A stretch of DNA of 24,134 nucleotides from a virus. The stretch lies in the IMG/VR virus record IMGVR_UViG_3300020125_000172, positions 1 to 24,134 of that record; one strand, 5' to 3'. Positions 6,587-15,419 of this stretch are shown piece after piece. Position numbers and translations under genes: made by a program. The notes below the pieces were generated by a model, which saw nothing but the letters and a program-made list of their open reading frames with translations, was not told where the DNA came from and ran no database searches. Within the stretch, counting starts at the first letter, position 1; each line of letters begins with the position of its first letter.

Positions 6587-7144
6587 ATGTCAAAAATAGT
6601 AAAGATATGTAAGGTTCATGGTGATTTAAATATTGAACAGACTAGAAAAGATGGTCATCTTTATAGATGTAAGGCTTGCAGAATTGCATCAAATAAAATT
6701 TCATACGATGCAAATAGGGAAAAGAGAATAGAATTATCTACAAAATGGAAATTAGAGAATCGTGAGCGTGCAAATGCATGGGGTCGAGCTGATAGGTTGA
6801 AAAATCCAGAAAAATATAGAGAAAATGAAAAAAAATATAAAAAACGGAATTGGGCGAAACTAAGCGTTAATGAGTCATTGAGAAAACTGGGATTAACAAA
6901 CGAACAATTTATTTTGATGAATGAGAAACAAAATAAAAAATGCGCTATTTGCAAAAATGAAGAAACAAGAATAGGACGCGGTGGAGAAATTGCTAGGTTA
7001 GCCATTGACCATTGTCATAAATCAGGAAAGATTAGAGCATTATTATGTCATTATTGTAATATTGCACTTGGAAGTTTTAAAGACAATATCGAATTGCTCC
7101 AATCAGCAATAAGATATTTAAAAGAACATAGCAATATAGAATAA
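6587..7144 (+). CDS. HNH endonuclease, recombination endonuclease VII type (185 aa)
   Basis: The start at 6587 has AAAGAGG upstream. The C-terminal half carries the endonuclease VII-type zinc/HNH motif: CAIC near residue 122, then LAIDHCHKSGKIR, then LLCHYCNIALG. The two CxxC pairs bind zinc and the DH.H forms the nuclease core. The N-terminal half has another Cys cluster (CKVHGD...YRCKACR) and a long basic helical region, probably DNA binding. It lies between the gp4-like and gp10-like genes, which are adjacent in P22, and is more AT- and Lys-rich than they are. It is therefore most likely a free-standing homing endonuclease, though a phage-used resolvase or packaging nuclease cannot be excluded. 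Confidence 0.8.
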   Translation: MSKIVKICKVHGDLNIEQTRKDGHLYRCKACRIASNKISYDANREKRIELSTKWKLENRERANAWGRADRLKNPEKYRENEKKYKKRNWAKLSVNESLRKLGLTNEQFILMNEKQNKKCAICKNEETRIGRGGEIARLAIDHCHKSGKIRALLCHYCNIALGSFKDNIELLQSAIRYLKEHSNIE

Positions 7145-7170
7145 CAATTTAACCAAGGACGGTTAACTGA

Positions 7171-8862
7171 ATGATAACCCGTGGACAGAATTTTAAAGAA
7201 TTTCCACTGAACATTGTAGGTTCTAGCACTTTTGGAAGATATCCAAAAATAAGTGTTGAGAAAACATACAATATGTTTATGTCCGATGAGTTCATGGTGC
7301 CCTATGCGGGTTACATTATCGCTATTCCATCCTCTCAATTCGGAAATGCAAAAGAAGGGCGTGCAATCTTTACCAGTACCAAATTCAATGCAATTGTCAT
7401 TGTAGTTGGTGCAAATGTTTATCTTGTGAATATTACCTTTAATCAGGCATTAGAAAAGGTAACTTTTTACTCCGTGGCAAAAATCGGTAGTTTGCAGACT
7501 CAATCAGGTGTTGTCTATATTGCTGAAAACAATAAGCCTCAAATCGGTATATCAGACGGAACTGCATTCTATATATATGATCCAGCCCTTTCGCCGGTGT
7601 TTCAGACCATTGCAATAGACTTTGTACCGGGATATCTGACGTTCCATGATACATATTTTATAATGCCAGCCTTTGGAACGCCGAGTTGGCGCCTTTCTGC
7701 AAATAATGATGGAACTTCATGGCCCAATGACCGTAACCATGTTGGCACGCTTCAAACCAAGCCTGACAACGTACAAGCAGTTGTTCGTTTCCCATCAAAA
7801 GGTAATATGATTTTCGTTATGGGAAGTATTGTGACGGAAGCCTGGTTCGATACTGGTGCCCAACTTTTCCCGTATCAACGTAATAATCAGTTCAATATCG
7901 ATTATGGCTGTCTATCCCCGGCCACAGTGGCATACATGGATGAATTCGTTGTATGGCTTGCCCAGAACGAAAAGTCAGGCCCAATCATTATGTACTCAGA
8001 CGGTGGCATGCCTAAGAAAATAACCACAGACGGCATCGATTATCTTTTTTCCACCCTGCAAAACCCACAAATTTCACAGGGTTTTCTTTACAGGCAAGAT
8101 GGGCATCTCTTTTATCAAATCAACTTTTACAGTGATAATCTCTCTCTATTCTACGATTTCAATACAGAAAAATTTTATCATTCCTCAGATCAGAATCTGA
8201 ATTATTTCATTGCCGCAGAGGTAGCGTTTTTTAACAATCAGTATTATTTCGTTACCAAAAACAATGGAAACATGTTTGCTTTTGATACCCAATTTACAGT
8301 TTATCAGGATGTCGATAATAATGGTGATGTCATTAATAATGAAATACCACGCATTCGTATTTGCAAGAATATAAGAAGTCCGGGTCAAGATTATTTTATT
8401 CTGAATGATATTGGTTTCACCATTGAATCAGGCGAAACAGACTACCAGCAGCAGGACTTAGGCGGCATTACTCTTATCACACAGGATGGAAAGCAACTCA
8501 TAACCCAGGGTGGTTTTCTAGGCTTTGTCGCTCAGGACGGGACGCCATTGGTTTCACAGGATGGGATATTATTTGTCAGCCAGCAAAATTCAATGGGCGG
8601 CGTTGTAAATCTCATAGCGCAGCAAGACGCTAATACAGGATTTACAAACTTATCCTTACCGCACGTTGATTTATCTATCTCACAAGACGGTGGGGCTACG
8701 TTCGGAAATGAATGGGCATATTACCTGCCACCTGTTGGAGTTCGTAAAAATCGTCTTATGTGGTGGCAGGGTGGTATTGCGAACGATCTTGTGCCTCAGT
8801 TTAAATTTTGGGGGATGGGTCGTTTTGTCATCACGGATGGTGTAGCAAATTTAAGGGCATAA
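7171..8862 (+). CDS. packaged-DNA stabilisation/tail hub protein, P22 gp10-like (563 aa)
   Basis: The start at 7171 follows AAGGAC. The first 30 residues (...GRYPKISVEKTYNMFMSDEFMVPYAG) match the usual start of gp10-type proteins. Conserved-looking stretches follow: IAENNKPQIGISDG, HVGTLQTKPDNVQAVVRFPSKGN, FPYQRNNQFNIDYGCLSPATVA and EKSGPIIMYSDGG. These give a beta-propeller-like protein that would form the hub on the gp4 ring. An insert at about residues 430-475 consists of short QDG-spaced strands (ITQDG, VAQDG, VSQDG). The C terminus ends in MWWQGG and a WGMGRFVITDGVANLRA strand. It is about 90 residues longer than P22 gp10 (472 aa). Confidence 0.8.
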   Translation: MITRGQNFKEFPLNIVGSSTFGRYPKISVEKTYNMFMSDEFMVPYAGYIIAIPSSQFGNAKEGRAIFTSTKFNAIVIVVGANVYLVNITFNQALEKVTFYSVAKIGSLQTQSGVVYIAENNKPQIGISDGTAFYIYDPALSPVFQTIAIDFVPGYLTFHDTYFIMPAFGTPSWRLSANNDGTSWPNDRNHVGTLQTKPDNVQAVVRFPSKGNMIFVMGSIVTEAWFDTGAQLFPYQRNNQFNIDYGCLSPATVAYMDEFVVWLAQNEKSGPIIMYSDGGMPKKITTDGIDYLFSTLQNPQISQGFLYRQDGHLFYQINFYSDNLSLFYDFNTEKFYHSSDQNLNYFIAAEVAFFNNQYYFVTKNNGNMFAFDTQFTVYQDVDNNGDVINNEIPRIRICKNIRSPGQDYFILNDIGFTIESGETDYQQQDLGGITLITQDGKQLITQGGFLGFVAQDGTPLVSQDGILFVSQQNSMGGVVNLIAQQDANTGFTNLSLPHVDLSISQDGGATFGNEWAYYLPPVGVRKNRLMWWQGGIANDLVPQFKFWGMGRFVITDGVANLRA

Positions 8863-8863
8863 A

Positions 8864-9235
8864 ATGGCATTACCTATACAGAATCCACAATCTATTTTCC
8901 CAGACCTTCCAAGGGAAACACCAGTTTTAACAAAAGATGGTGATTTTGCGCCTCTATGGAGTCTGGGTTTATCTTCCTTATTCCAGGCATTGCAAGAGAA
9001 TTTTAAGAATGAAGGAATTGTTTTTCCCAATTTAAGTGCTGTCAATATTGCTGACATTCAATCTCTTTATACGCCATTTATAGGAATGCCGTTGCCCGAT
9101 ACCTTTCCTGATATAAGCGGTCAAACTGTATTCGATACGACCAATCGAGTATCAAAACAGTTTGTTATCACGTATGATGGGGCTACGCCTCCAAACATTG
9201 TGACGGCGCAATGGAGACAATTTGTTTATTTATGA
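8864..9235 (+). CDS. hypothetical tail/ejection-region protein (123 aa)
   Basis: The start is one base after the previous stop, with AAGGGC upstream. The protein begins MALPIQNPQSIFPDLPRETPVLTKDG and has a mixed alpha/beta composition, with PNLSAVNIADIQSLYTPFIG in the middle and a C-terminal beta stretch ending WRQFVYL. In P22 the genes for the tail needle (gp26) and gp14 follow gp10. This gene occupies that interval, but its composition does not look like a trimeric coiled-coil needle. Function unknown; probably virion-associated. Confidence 0.6.
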   Translation: MALPIQNPQSIFPDLPRETPVLTKDGDFAPLWSLGLSSLFQALQENFKNEGIVFPNLSAVNIADIQSLYTPFIGMPLPDTFPDISGQTVFDTTNRVSKQFVITYDGATPPNIVTAQWRQFVYL

Positions 9236-9249
9236 TTCAAGGATGAATT

Positions 9250-9879
9250 ATGAGCTGGTTTTCACATTTATTCGGTGGTGGCAATAAGAACCCCGCAGAT
9301 GCGGCAATGCCGTATTTAAATCAAATACCTGGTCAAACCCAGCAGTATCAGCAGCCATTTTTTGATGCTGGCAAGAACGCTATCAAGCCATTAGAAGAAC
9401 AATATGGCCAGCTGTTGAATGATCCTGGTGCCAAAATGAATAAGATGGGGGAATCTTTTCAACAGTCCCCAGGCTTCCAATTTGCCATGCAACAGGCATT
9501 AGAGGCCGCTAATCACGCGTCAGCCGCCGGTGGTATGGCTGGAACTCCTCAGAGCCAATATGAGCAAATGCAACTTGCTACGCAGCTCGGTAATCAGGAC
9601 TATAATAAATGGATGGAAAACACACTCGGCCTATATGGCAAGGGCTTATCGGGTGAGGAAGGAATGGCAACCCGTGGCCAACAGGCAGGGCAAAGCATGG
9701 CTGATATGATAGCTCAGGTTTTGGCCCAGCAAGCGAATGTGGCATTTCAGGGTCAATCACAAAAGAATGAAAATAATAATGGACTGTGGGGCGGCCTCCG
9801 ACAAATGGGTGGTGCAGCATTGGGTGGGTTCACAGGTGGCCCAATGGGTGCATTTGCTGGCTGGAACGCAATGAAATAA
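9250..9879 (+). CDS. probable DNA-ejection (internal virion) protein, gp7 position (209 aa)
   Basis: AAGGAT precedes the ATG at 9250. The protein starts MSWFSHLFGGGNKNPADAAMPYLNQIPG and is rich in Gln, Gly, Ala and Met. It has helical Gln-rich parts, and the C terminus (GGLRQMGGAALGGFTGG... AFAGW) is Gly-rich and hydrophobic, suited to insertion in a membrane. P22 gp7 (229 aa) is the first of three ejection proteins encoded after the tail hub genes, and this gene has the same rank and a similar size. The assignment is by position and composition. Confidence 0.6.
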   Translation: MSWFSHLFGGGNKNPADAAMPYLNQIPGQTQQYQQPFFDAGKNAIKPLEEQYGQLLNDPGAKMNKMGESFQQSPGFQFAMQQALEAANHASAAGGMAGTPQSQYEQMQLATQLGNQDYNKWMENTLGLYGKGLSGEEGMATRGQQAGQSMADMIAQVLAQQANVAFQGQSQKNENNNGLWGGLRQMGGAALGGFTGGPMGAFAGWNAMK

Positions 9880-9888
9880 GGATATACG

Positions 9889-10974
9889 ATGACTTTTTCG
9901 TTTACAAATTATGCAGCCATTAAACCACAGCGTTCACCTTTCAGGGATATTGTAAGCGATATACTTGGTGGTTATAGTGGTGCGGTCAATGCAAAATATC
10001 TACCCAGAGAAAAAGAAGCTGATATTTTCCACAAGCAAATTTCGCCACTGGCTATGCTCGCAAGCAGTCCTTACTTTTCCTCTTTGCATCCGGCGCAGCA
10101 ACAACAAATGGCTCAATATATAAGTCAAATGCTAAGTAGACAGGGAATCGGTGAAGGCGGTCAACAAGGTTCCGGCATGGGTTCTGGCATGATGTCAGGA
10201 GGCGGTGGGCAGCAAGGTGCTTCCCCGGGCATGTCTGGCGGCATGGGTGGTCAGAGTATGGGCGGTCAAGGTCAATCCGCGCCTCAAGGTGATATGGACG
10301 AAAACGGTGATCCATTGATTCCCGGAAATCCGGGCGAGCATTTTACCAGCAAGTTTGGCGAATCTTCTTATACACCCGGTACCGCTCACCGCGGGAAAGG
10401 TGGAGAAGCCATATATACCCCGACAGGAAGCAATGTTCAAAAGGGACTCGATGTTTTAAGAGAAACAAAAGGGTTTACCAATTTATTTAATGAATATCGT
10501 TCTGCAGCTTCAGAAGTTGCCAAAGCTGGCCCCTTAAAGCAGGATTTATCAGTAGTTGCTGGAAATCTTGAAAAAGTTGGCAATCCTGTTACAAGTAAAA
10601 TTTCTGAATTTCTTGGTGGTGGGAAAGTTGCTGATGCTTATGCCAAAATGAAATCCACTGGTGCAAAAATGGCTCCAGCTTTAAAATCTATTGGTTTTCA
10701 TGACGCAGAAATAAATGATATGTTCACGATACATCCAGGTGAATCAGGAAAGAATTTTGAAGACAGAATGGATAAAACACTGCCTGTAATCCTTCGAAAA
10801 ATTAAAGAGCATCAGCGAAGCCTTAATCAGGGCGTTAATGTAAGTAAAAATTCGGAAGGAACAACTCAGCCTGAAATGCTGTTAATCGGCCCGGATGGGT
10901 CACAGGGTTTCGTGTCAGCTGATAAGGCCATGGAACTTATACGATCTGGACAGTTTAAGGAGGCAGGGCAGTGA
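9889..10974 (+). CDS. probable DNA-ejection protein, gp20 position (361 aa)
   Basis: AAGGAT lies upstream of the ATG at 9889. The N-terminal 90 residues are helical and begin MTFSFTNYAAIKPQRSPFRD. Residues about 85-135 form a low-complexity Gly/Ser/Met/Gln tract. The C-terminal half is a helical domain with VLRETKGFTNLFNEYRSAASEVAKAGPLK-type segments. It sits between the gp7- and gp16-position genes and overlaps the next gene at GTGA, so the two are translationally coupled. A role as an internal virion protein ejected with the DNA is inferred from position. Confidence 0.6.
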   Translation: MTFSFTNYAAIKPQRSPFRDIVSDILGGYSGAVNAKYLPREKEADIFHKQISPLAMLASSPYFSSLHPAQQQQMAQYISQMLSRQGIGEGGQQGSGMGSGMMSGGGGQQGASPGMSGGMGGQSMGGQGQSAPQGDMDENGDPLIPGNPGEHFTSKFGESSYTPGTAHRGKGGEAIYTPTGSNVQKGLDVLRETKGFTNLFNEYRSAASEVAKAGPLKQDLSVVAGNLEKVGNPVTSKISEFLGGGKVADAYAKMKSTGAKMAPALKSIGFHDAEINDMFTIHPGESGKNFEDRMDKTLPVILRKIKEHQRSLNQGVNVSKNSEGTTQPEMLLIGPDGSQGFVSADKAMELIRSGQFKEAGQ

Positions 10975-13049
10975 CAGCCGGAAAATTTGACTGGTCAACA
11001 GTTGGGGGACGCGCTGCAAATCAGCCACAAGCCCAACAGCAATCACAAGGAAATGCTTTTGACTGGTCAAGCGTTGGTGGTAGACCTGCGGAAAAAAAAG
11101 CAGCCAAATCTGAACGCCCAAAGAAAGCAGCCCAACAAAGCGAATCAGAGTATCTGGAACAGGTCAAAAAAACTCATCCGCTGATATATAAGCTCGCTGA
11201 AAAGCTCCAGGGCAACCCAAATATACAAAAAGCTGCCGACATAGCCGGTCACTTTAATAATGCCGTGGAAGGTACAGGCTTGCCATCAGCTGCCCGCGGG
11301 TTAATCCATCCCAATATTGAAATTGGCCGTGGAATTGCAAATTTAATTCCCGGGGTAAAAATTCCAAAGCAGGAATTACCAAAACTTAATATCAATCCAT
11401 ATGTCGGTGAGACAATGGAAGATATCGGTTCAATGGGGAACATTACCCCGCATATAGGTGCGCCACTGACCAAAGGATATCAAGCTGTTAAAAAGGGTAT
11501 CGATAAAATCCCATATGCTAAAAAATTACCAGAAATCGTGCGTAACCTGATAGCTGGTGGTGCTACTGGTGCCGCTATATCCCCTGATAATAGATCCCTT
11601 GGTGCTGGCCTTGGTACAGGTGCGGAATTAGTACCAGCAGCCTGGCAAGGTGGTAAAAATTTACTGGGAAAATATAATGTAAAAGGCAAAGAAGCGGCAT
11701 ATTTAAAATCTGTCATTGAACATCAAATGCAGGAAGCCGAACATGAAAAGCTGAAAAATCTTGCATCACATAAATTTGATTCAAGTAATCCTGAGTCATT
11801 GATGCTAGGTGCAGAAGACAAAGCCAAACAACTGGCACAAGCGGAAGCATTCAAAAAGCATCATATCGGTCAAGAGAAAATGCTACCTGGCCAGCAATTG
11901 ATACCCGAAGCTGAACACGCCGTTAAAAACGTTAATGACGTCATCAGGCATACGCTAGGTGAAGGCGAACCCAATATACAAAAGCTGTCAGACCGAGTTG
12001 TGGAAGCCATTGAAGGCACGCCGACAACTGAACCCCATCCAAAGACAGGATTGCCACGACAAGTTCGTGTCGGAGGCTTGCGTGAAGAAATCGGTTCACA
12101 ATACGATAAACTCGGTGATAGTTTGCCTGACATCGAAATCAAAGGTACGCCGGATATGGCTGCCGTTGAAAAAGAAATGAAACAGTATTTTGGTAAAAAT
12201 TCGAATCTTACAGACGAACAGAAAGAAAACTTTAAAAAAGCATTCGCCGCTTCTCATCCATCATCCAAGACCCGGACTATCAATGGCCCGGCTTTCTTCA
12301 AGTCATATCGTGCCTTAAGGCAAATGGAAAGCGCACAAAGACACAAGGCTTTCGGTTTACCCATACAAGCGCATGATGAATGGATTGCAAAAGCTAATCA
12401 GACCAAACATACCTATGAAGACATGGAAAAGCTCATCGGTGAACATTTCCCCAAAGATACCTTGGAACGCCTTCATAAAATCAATCATGAATACAGTACG
12501 AAAGTCGCGCCATTACATGATAATCCTGTTTATCAAAGCATGTTAAAGCATGGTAAATATGATTCCAATGCTATTAAAGCACTTTCAGGAACCACGAAAG
12601 GTAATGATATTTTAAGGAATATAATCACATCTGATCCTGAATTATCTAAAATGATTGTAGGGCATTCATTTGCTAGCGAACCTGAAAAGCTATTGAAGCC
12701 GAATAAATTATTGGAACCCTATATCAAGGCAAATCCTGAATTACAGCGTTTACTGGGATTCCAGAAAGAAGCACAACAGCAAATGGAAACAGCGCAGCAG
12801 ACCGCAGCATTACATAAAAATATCGAAAAGATTCCCAAATTGACGCAGGAGATTAGGGAACAGAAATCGCTAGCTAAAAAACTTTTGCTTGAATCAGATG
12901 TGAAAGACATCACCAAAGCAGAAGCTCAACAAAAAAAACATGAATATGATAAAGCACAAAAAAAATTGCGAACACTGACAAATCGATTAATAAGCTTGGC
13001 AATGGCAACAGGTACAATCGGATATTTGGGTAAAAAAATCAGTGAATGA
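10971..13049 (+). CDS. probable DNA-ejection protein, gp16 position (692 aa, GTG start)
   Basis: The GTG at 10971 overlaps the previous stop as GTGA and has a full AAGGAGG site (10957-10963), so the start is well supported despite being GTG. The N terminus holds a short repeat, FDWSTVGGR (about residues 6-14) and FDWSSVGGRPA (about residues 30-40). A Gly/Ala-rich, possibly membrane-active part (NLIAGGATGAAIS...GAGLGTGAELVPAAWQGG) lies near residues 190-225. The rest is a long helical Lys/Glu/Gln-rich body. The 692-aa length and third rank in the set match P22 gp16 (609 aa), which is injected to aid DNA entry. No enzymatic motif was recognised. Confidence 0.65.
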   Translation: MTAGKFDWSTVGGRAANQPQAQQQSQGNAFDWSSVGGRPAEKKAAKSERPKKAAQQSESEYLEQVKKTHPLIYKLAEKLQGNPNIQKAADIAGHFNNAVEGTGLPSAARGLIHPNIEIGRGIANLIPGVKIPKQELPKLNINPYVGETMEDIGSMGNITPHIGAPLTKGYQAVKKGIDKIPYAKKLPEIVRNLIAGGATGAAISPDNRSLGAGLGTGAELVPAAWQGGKNLLGKYNVKGKEAAYLKSVIEHQMQEAEHEKLKNLASHKFDSSNPESLMLGAEDKAKQLAQAEAFKKHHIGQEKMLPGQQLIPEAEHAVKNVNDVIRHTLGEGEPNIQKLSDRVVEAIEGTPTTEPHPKTGLPRQVRVGGLREEIGSQYDKLGDSLPDIEIKGTPDMAAVEKEMKQYFGKNSNLTDEQKENFKKAFAASHPSSKTRTINGPAFFKSYRALRQMESAQRHKAFGLPIQAHDEWIAKANQTKHTYEDMEKLIGEHFPKDTLERLHKINHEYSTKVAPLHDNPVYQSMLKHGKYDSNAIKALSGTTKGNDILRNIITSDPELSKMIVGHSFASEPEKLLKPNKLLEPYIKANPELQRLLGFQKEAQQQMETAQQTAALHKNIEKIPKLTQEIREQKSLAKKLLLESDVKDITKAEAQQKKHEYDKAQKKLRTLTNRLISLAMATGTIGYLGKKISE

Positions 13050-13077
13050 TTTTATTTTCACCAAAAAATGATTATAC

Positions 13078-13102
13078 TATCTCTTTTATAGACAGAGAGA
13101 TA
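13078..13102 (+). repeat. short inverted repeat before small ORFs
   Basis: TATCTCT (13078-13084) and AGAGATA (13096-13102) form a 7-bp stem with an 11-nt loop. The 3' arm overlaps AGAGAG, the likely ribosome site for the 22-codon ORF at 13107. No T-run follows. Confidence 0.35.
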
Positions 13103-13106
13103 AATT

Positions 13107-13175
13107 ATGGGCATTTGTATCGCAGTATTTATTTTGGGTTATGCTTTATCCGAACTACTTAATTCGGATATATAA
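13107..13175 (+). CDS. possible 22-aa hydrophobic peptide
   Basis: ATG at 13107 with AGAGAG upstream encodes MGICIAVFILGYALSELLNS followed by two residues and a stop, essentially a single membrane-spanning segment. It ends two bases before the start of the next gene, so its translation could feed into that gene. It may be a real micropeptide (a holin-like or leader peptide) or a chance ORF. Confidence 0.35.
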   Translation: MGICIAVFILGYALSELLNSDI

Positions 13176-13176
13176 A

Positions 13177-13446
13177 ATGAAACATGAGGAAAGAATTGTA
13201 GACTATCCAAAAAGCTTGGAAACTCGTGTAGCATTGGTTGAAATGGCTATTGTTAATATAAGTCAATCTCTTATTAGAATGGAAAATAAATTCGATAAGC
13301 TTTCAGATAAGGTTGACCAAGGGTTTTCAGATATTAACAAAGAATTCGTTTCAGTTAGAAAGGAAATGAAATCTGATTTCAGATGGATTCTGGCAACGAT
13401 TGCCGGAGTTATAGGCGTAATGGCACACGGATTTCACTGGTTTTAA
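13177..13446 (+). CDS. small coiled-coil protein with C-terminal membrane anchor (89 aa)
   Basis: I prefer the ATG at 13177 (MKHEERIVDYPKSLETRVALVE...), with GGA 8 bases upstream and tight coupling to the preceding micro-ORF. The frame is also open from 13141. Residues about 10-65 form heptad-like helices (ENKFDKLSDKVDQGFSDINKEF). The last 22 residues (FRWILATIAGVIGVMAHGFH...) are a membrane segment. This is the architecture of XhlA-like and similar phage membrane-anchored coiled-coil proteins, some of which sit near lysis or tail genes. A lysis-associated role is possible but not shown. Confidence 0.65.
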   Translation: MKHEERIVDYPKSLETRVALVEMAIVNISQSLIRMENKFDKLSDKVDQGFSDINKEFVSVRKEMKSDFRWILATIAGVIGVMAHGFHWF

Positions 13447-13479
13447 AAGATTTAAAACATACAGCAAAAGGATTTTGCT

Positions 13480-15408
13480 ATGCCGATCAATCCAAAGCTG
13501 CTTATTGCAGCGCCGATGCTACAGGACAGCTTTGTTGACAAAGACGGCTCCCCTATGGCTGGCGGTATCATAACCTGTTATCAGGACAACAGCCGAACGA
13601 CATTAAAAAACTGGTATTACCAATCATCGAACTTTGCTGATGCGGAAGGTAATTATACCTTTTCCAGACTTCCAAATCCTTTGACATTAAGTTCTGCCGG
13701 GACTATTTGTGATTCCAATGGCGTAGACACCATTCCATTTTTCTATCCCTATAGTGAGCTGGATGAAACCGTTTCGCAGCCTTATTACATCACCATTGTA
13801 AATCATGCTCAAACCAATCAAATAACGCGGCCTAATTTCCCATACAATGTGATAGCCAACAGTGTTACAAGTAATGCGCTGTCCGTAGATAATTACATTA
13901 TCAACAATGTATTCTGGCGCAATATTGGAAGCGCTTCACTGACAAGTACTACACAATTGACAGTTGCACCCAGTCAACATGATGGTTTTCAATATCCTGA
14001 TATCGTTTTCCGTAAAAATGTCACCGGCGCTGTTGATACAGTGACCTTCACCAAATTCGCACAATCCAATACACAAACTCTGACTGGGGACATAACACCA
14101 GAATTTTATCTGAATCATACTTGCAGTGGTGCCGGCAGCGGGGAATTACAAAAATGCTATCAGTTTCCCATATCCTTGCATTTGGACACCTTAAACGCCG
14201 TTACCTATACAGTGACCATTCAGGCGCAAAATGCTGGTGGGACATCAACTGGTGAAAATGTTATCGAATTGCTAATATTCCAAGACACAGGAACCGGAAC
14301 TACAGCGCCGGTACCTTTCCCAATAACGTCTATAACATTGAACCCGGCATGGACGAAATATGAGTTTACCGGCGTATTCCCCGGAACATCAGGTCTGACA
14401 CTCGGAAACGGTGGTGATGACGCATACTATTTGCAAGTACAAGTACCTCTCAATTCAACGTGCAACATCAATTTTACAAAACCATCGATTTATCTGACAA
14501 CGGATATACCGACAAACAGTTTTGCAACCTATGATGAAATAGACGCAATCATAAATAGCCCACGTACAGGTGATATCAGGACGTCATTGAATTCATTCCA
14601 GCCATATGGTTGGGTACATATGAATAACGGTACTATTGGCAGCGCAAGCTCAAATGGTACAGCACGTGCCAATCAGGATACCTGGCAATTATTCAATTTG
14701 ATATGGACATTATTTTCTGCGTATAACCATACAACAACGAACGTTCTAGCCCAAATGGTAACCAGTGGTGGTGCTAACGTGGCCTATGGTGCCTCAGCAA
14801 TAGCAGACTTTACTGCTAACAAGGCTATTACTCTAAGCCAAACAATGGGGCGCGTCTTACTGGGAACGGTTCCATCCTTTGATCAGCAGTTAACTTCATT
14901 TTCGACTGTGATCACGGGTAGTAACAGCGGTGGTAACTTATTAATCACGACTTCAAATAATGTGGTTTTCTACAATGGAATGCCTATTTATTTCATTCAG
15001 AATACAGGCACACTTCCGTCAAACTTGGCACTGAACACTGTTTATTATGTCTCTGGGTTTAACGGAACCAATACATTTAACGTTTCCACGACCTATGCGA
15101 ACGCAATAAATTCTGTAGTTCTTGCCTTCACAACGACAGGAACACCGACAAATAGCGTTGTCTCATCGTTACCCAATATGACAACTGGTGAGTACTCACA
15201 TACACAGTTACCCGGTGAATTGGCAACCCACACCCATACCATAGCAAATGCTCCGAACTCCTTTTTCTCCAATACGGGTGGTGCTGGACTCAATGCCGGG
15301 GCAACAGCAAATACAGCAGTTGCAATCACGCTCAATACTGCGGGTTCAAGCGTGCCATTCAATATTGTGCAACCAGCAATATATATGAACATGTTCATGA
15401 AATTATAA
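13480..15408 (+). CDS. tail fibre protein with collar-like C-terminal domain (642 aa)
   Basis: AAAGGA precedes the ATG at 13480. The N terminus (PMLQDSFVDKDGSPMAGGIITCYQDNSRTTLKNWYYQ) matches the opening module of many phage tail fibres, an Ig-like or virion-anchoring beta module. The middle (about residues 120-350) is a beta-rich carbohydrate-binding-like section. From about residue 365 a collar-type region follows: GDIRTSLNSFQPYGWVHMNNGTIG, WQLFNLIWTLF, TLSQTMGRVLLG, then a HTHTI motif and an end FNIVQPAIYMNMFMKL. It is the best receptor-binding candidate in the window. Confidence 0.8.
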   Translation: MPINPKLLIAAPMLQDSFVDKDGSPMAGGIITCYQDNSRTTLKNWYYQSSNFADAEGNYTFSRLPNPLTLSSAGTICDSNGVDTIPFFYPYSELDETVSQPYYITIVNHAQTNQITRPNFPYNVIANSVTSNALSVDNYIINNVFWRNIGSASLTSTTQLTVAPSQHDGFQYPDIVFRKNVTGAVDTVTFTKFAQSNTQTLTGDITPEFYLNHTCSGAGSGELQKCYQFPISLHLDTLNAVTYTVTIQAQNAGGTSTGENVIELLIFQDTGTGTTAPVPFPITSITLNPAWTKYEFTGVFPGTSGLTLGNGGDDAYYLQVQVPLNSTCNINFTKPSIYLTTDIPTNSFATYDEIDAIINSPRTGDIRTSLNSFQPYGWVHMNNGTIGSASSNGTARANQDTWQLFNLIWTLFSAYNHTTTNVLAQMVTSGGANVAYGASAIADFTANKAITLSQTMGRVLLGTVPSFDQQLTSFSTVITGSNSGGNLLITTSNNVVFYNGMPIYFIQNTGTLPSNLALNTVYYVSGFNGTNTFNVSTTYANAINSVVLAFTTTGTPTNSVVSSLPNMTTGEYSHTQLPGELATHTHTIANAPNSFFSNTGGAGLNAGATANTAVAITLNTAGSSVPFNIVQPAIYMNMFMKL

Positions 15409-15419
15409 GAGGAAAAATT

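Noticed and set aside
6661-7005. 114-aa open frame on the - strand
   Set aside because: It is the complement of the Lys-rich endonuclease gene, giving a Phe/Ser-rich artefact.
13055-13078. TTTTCA ... TATACT as a promoter before the small coiled-coil gene
   Set aside because: The spacing is only 12 bp, and no better -35 box is found at 16-18 bp.
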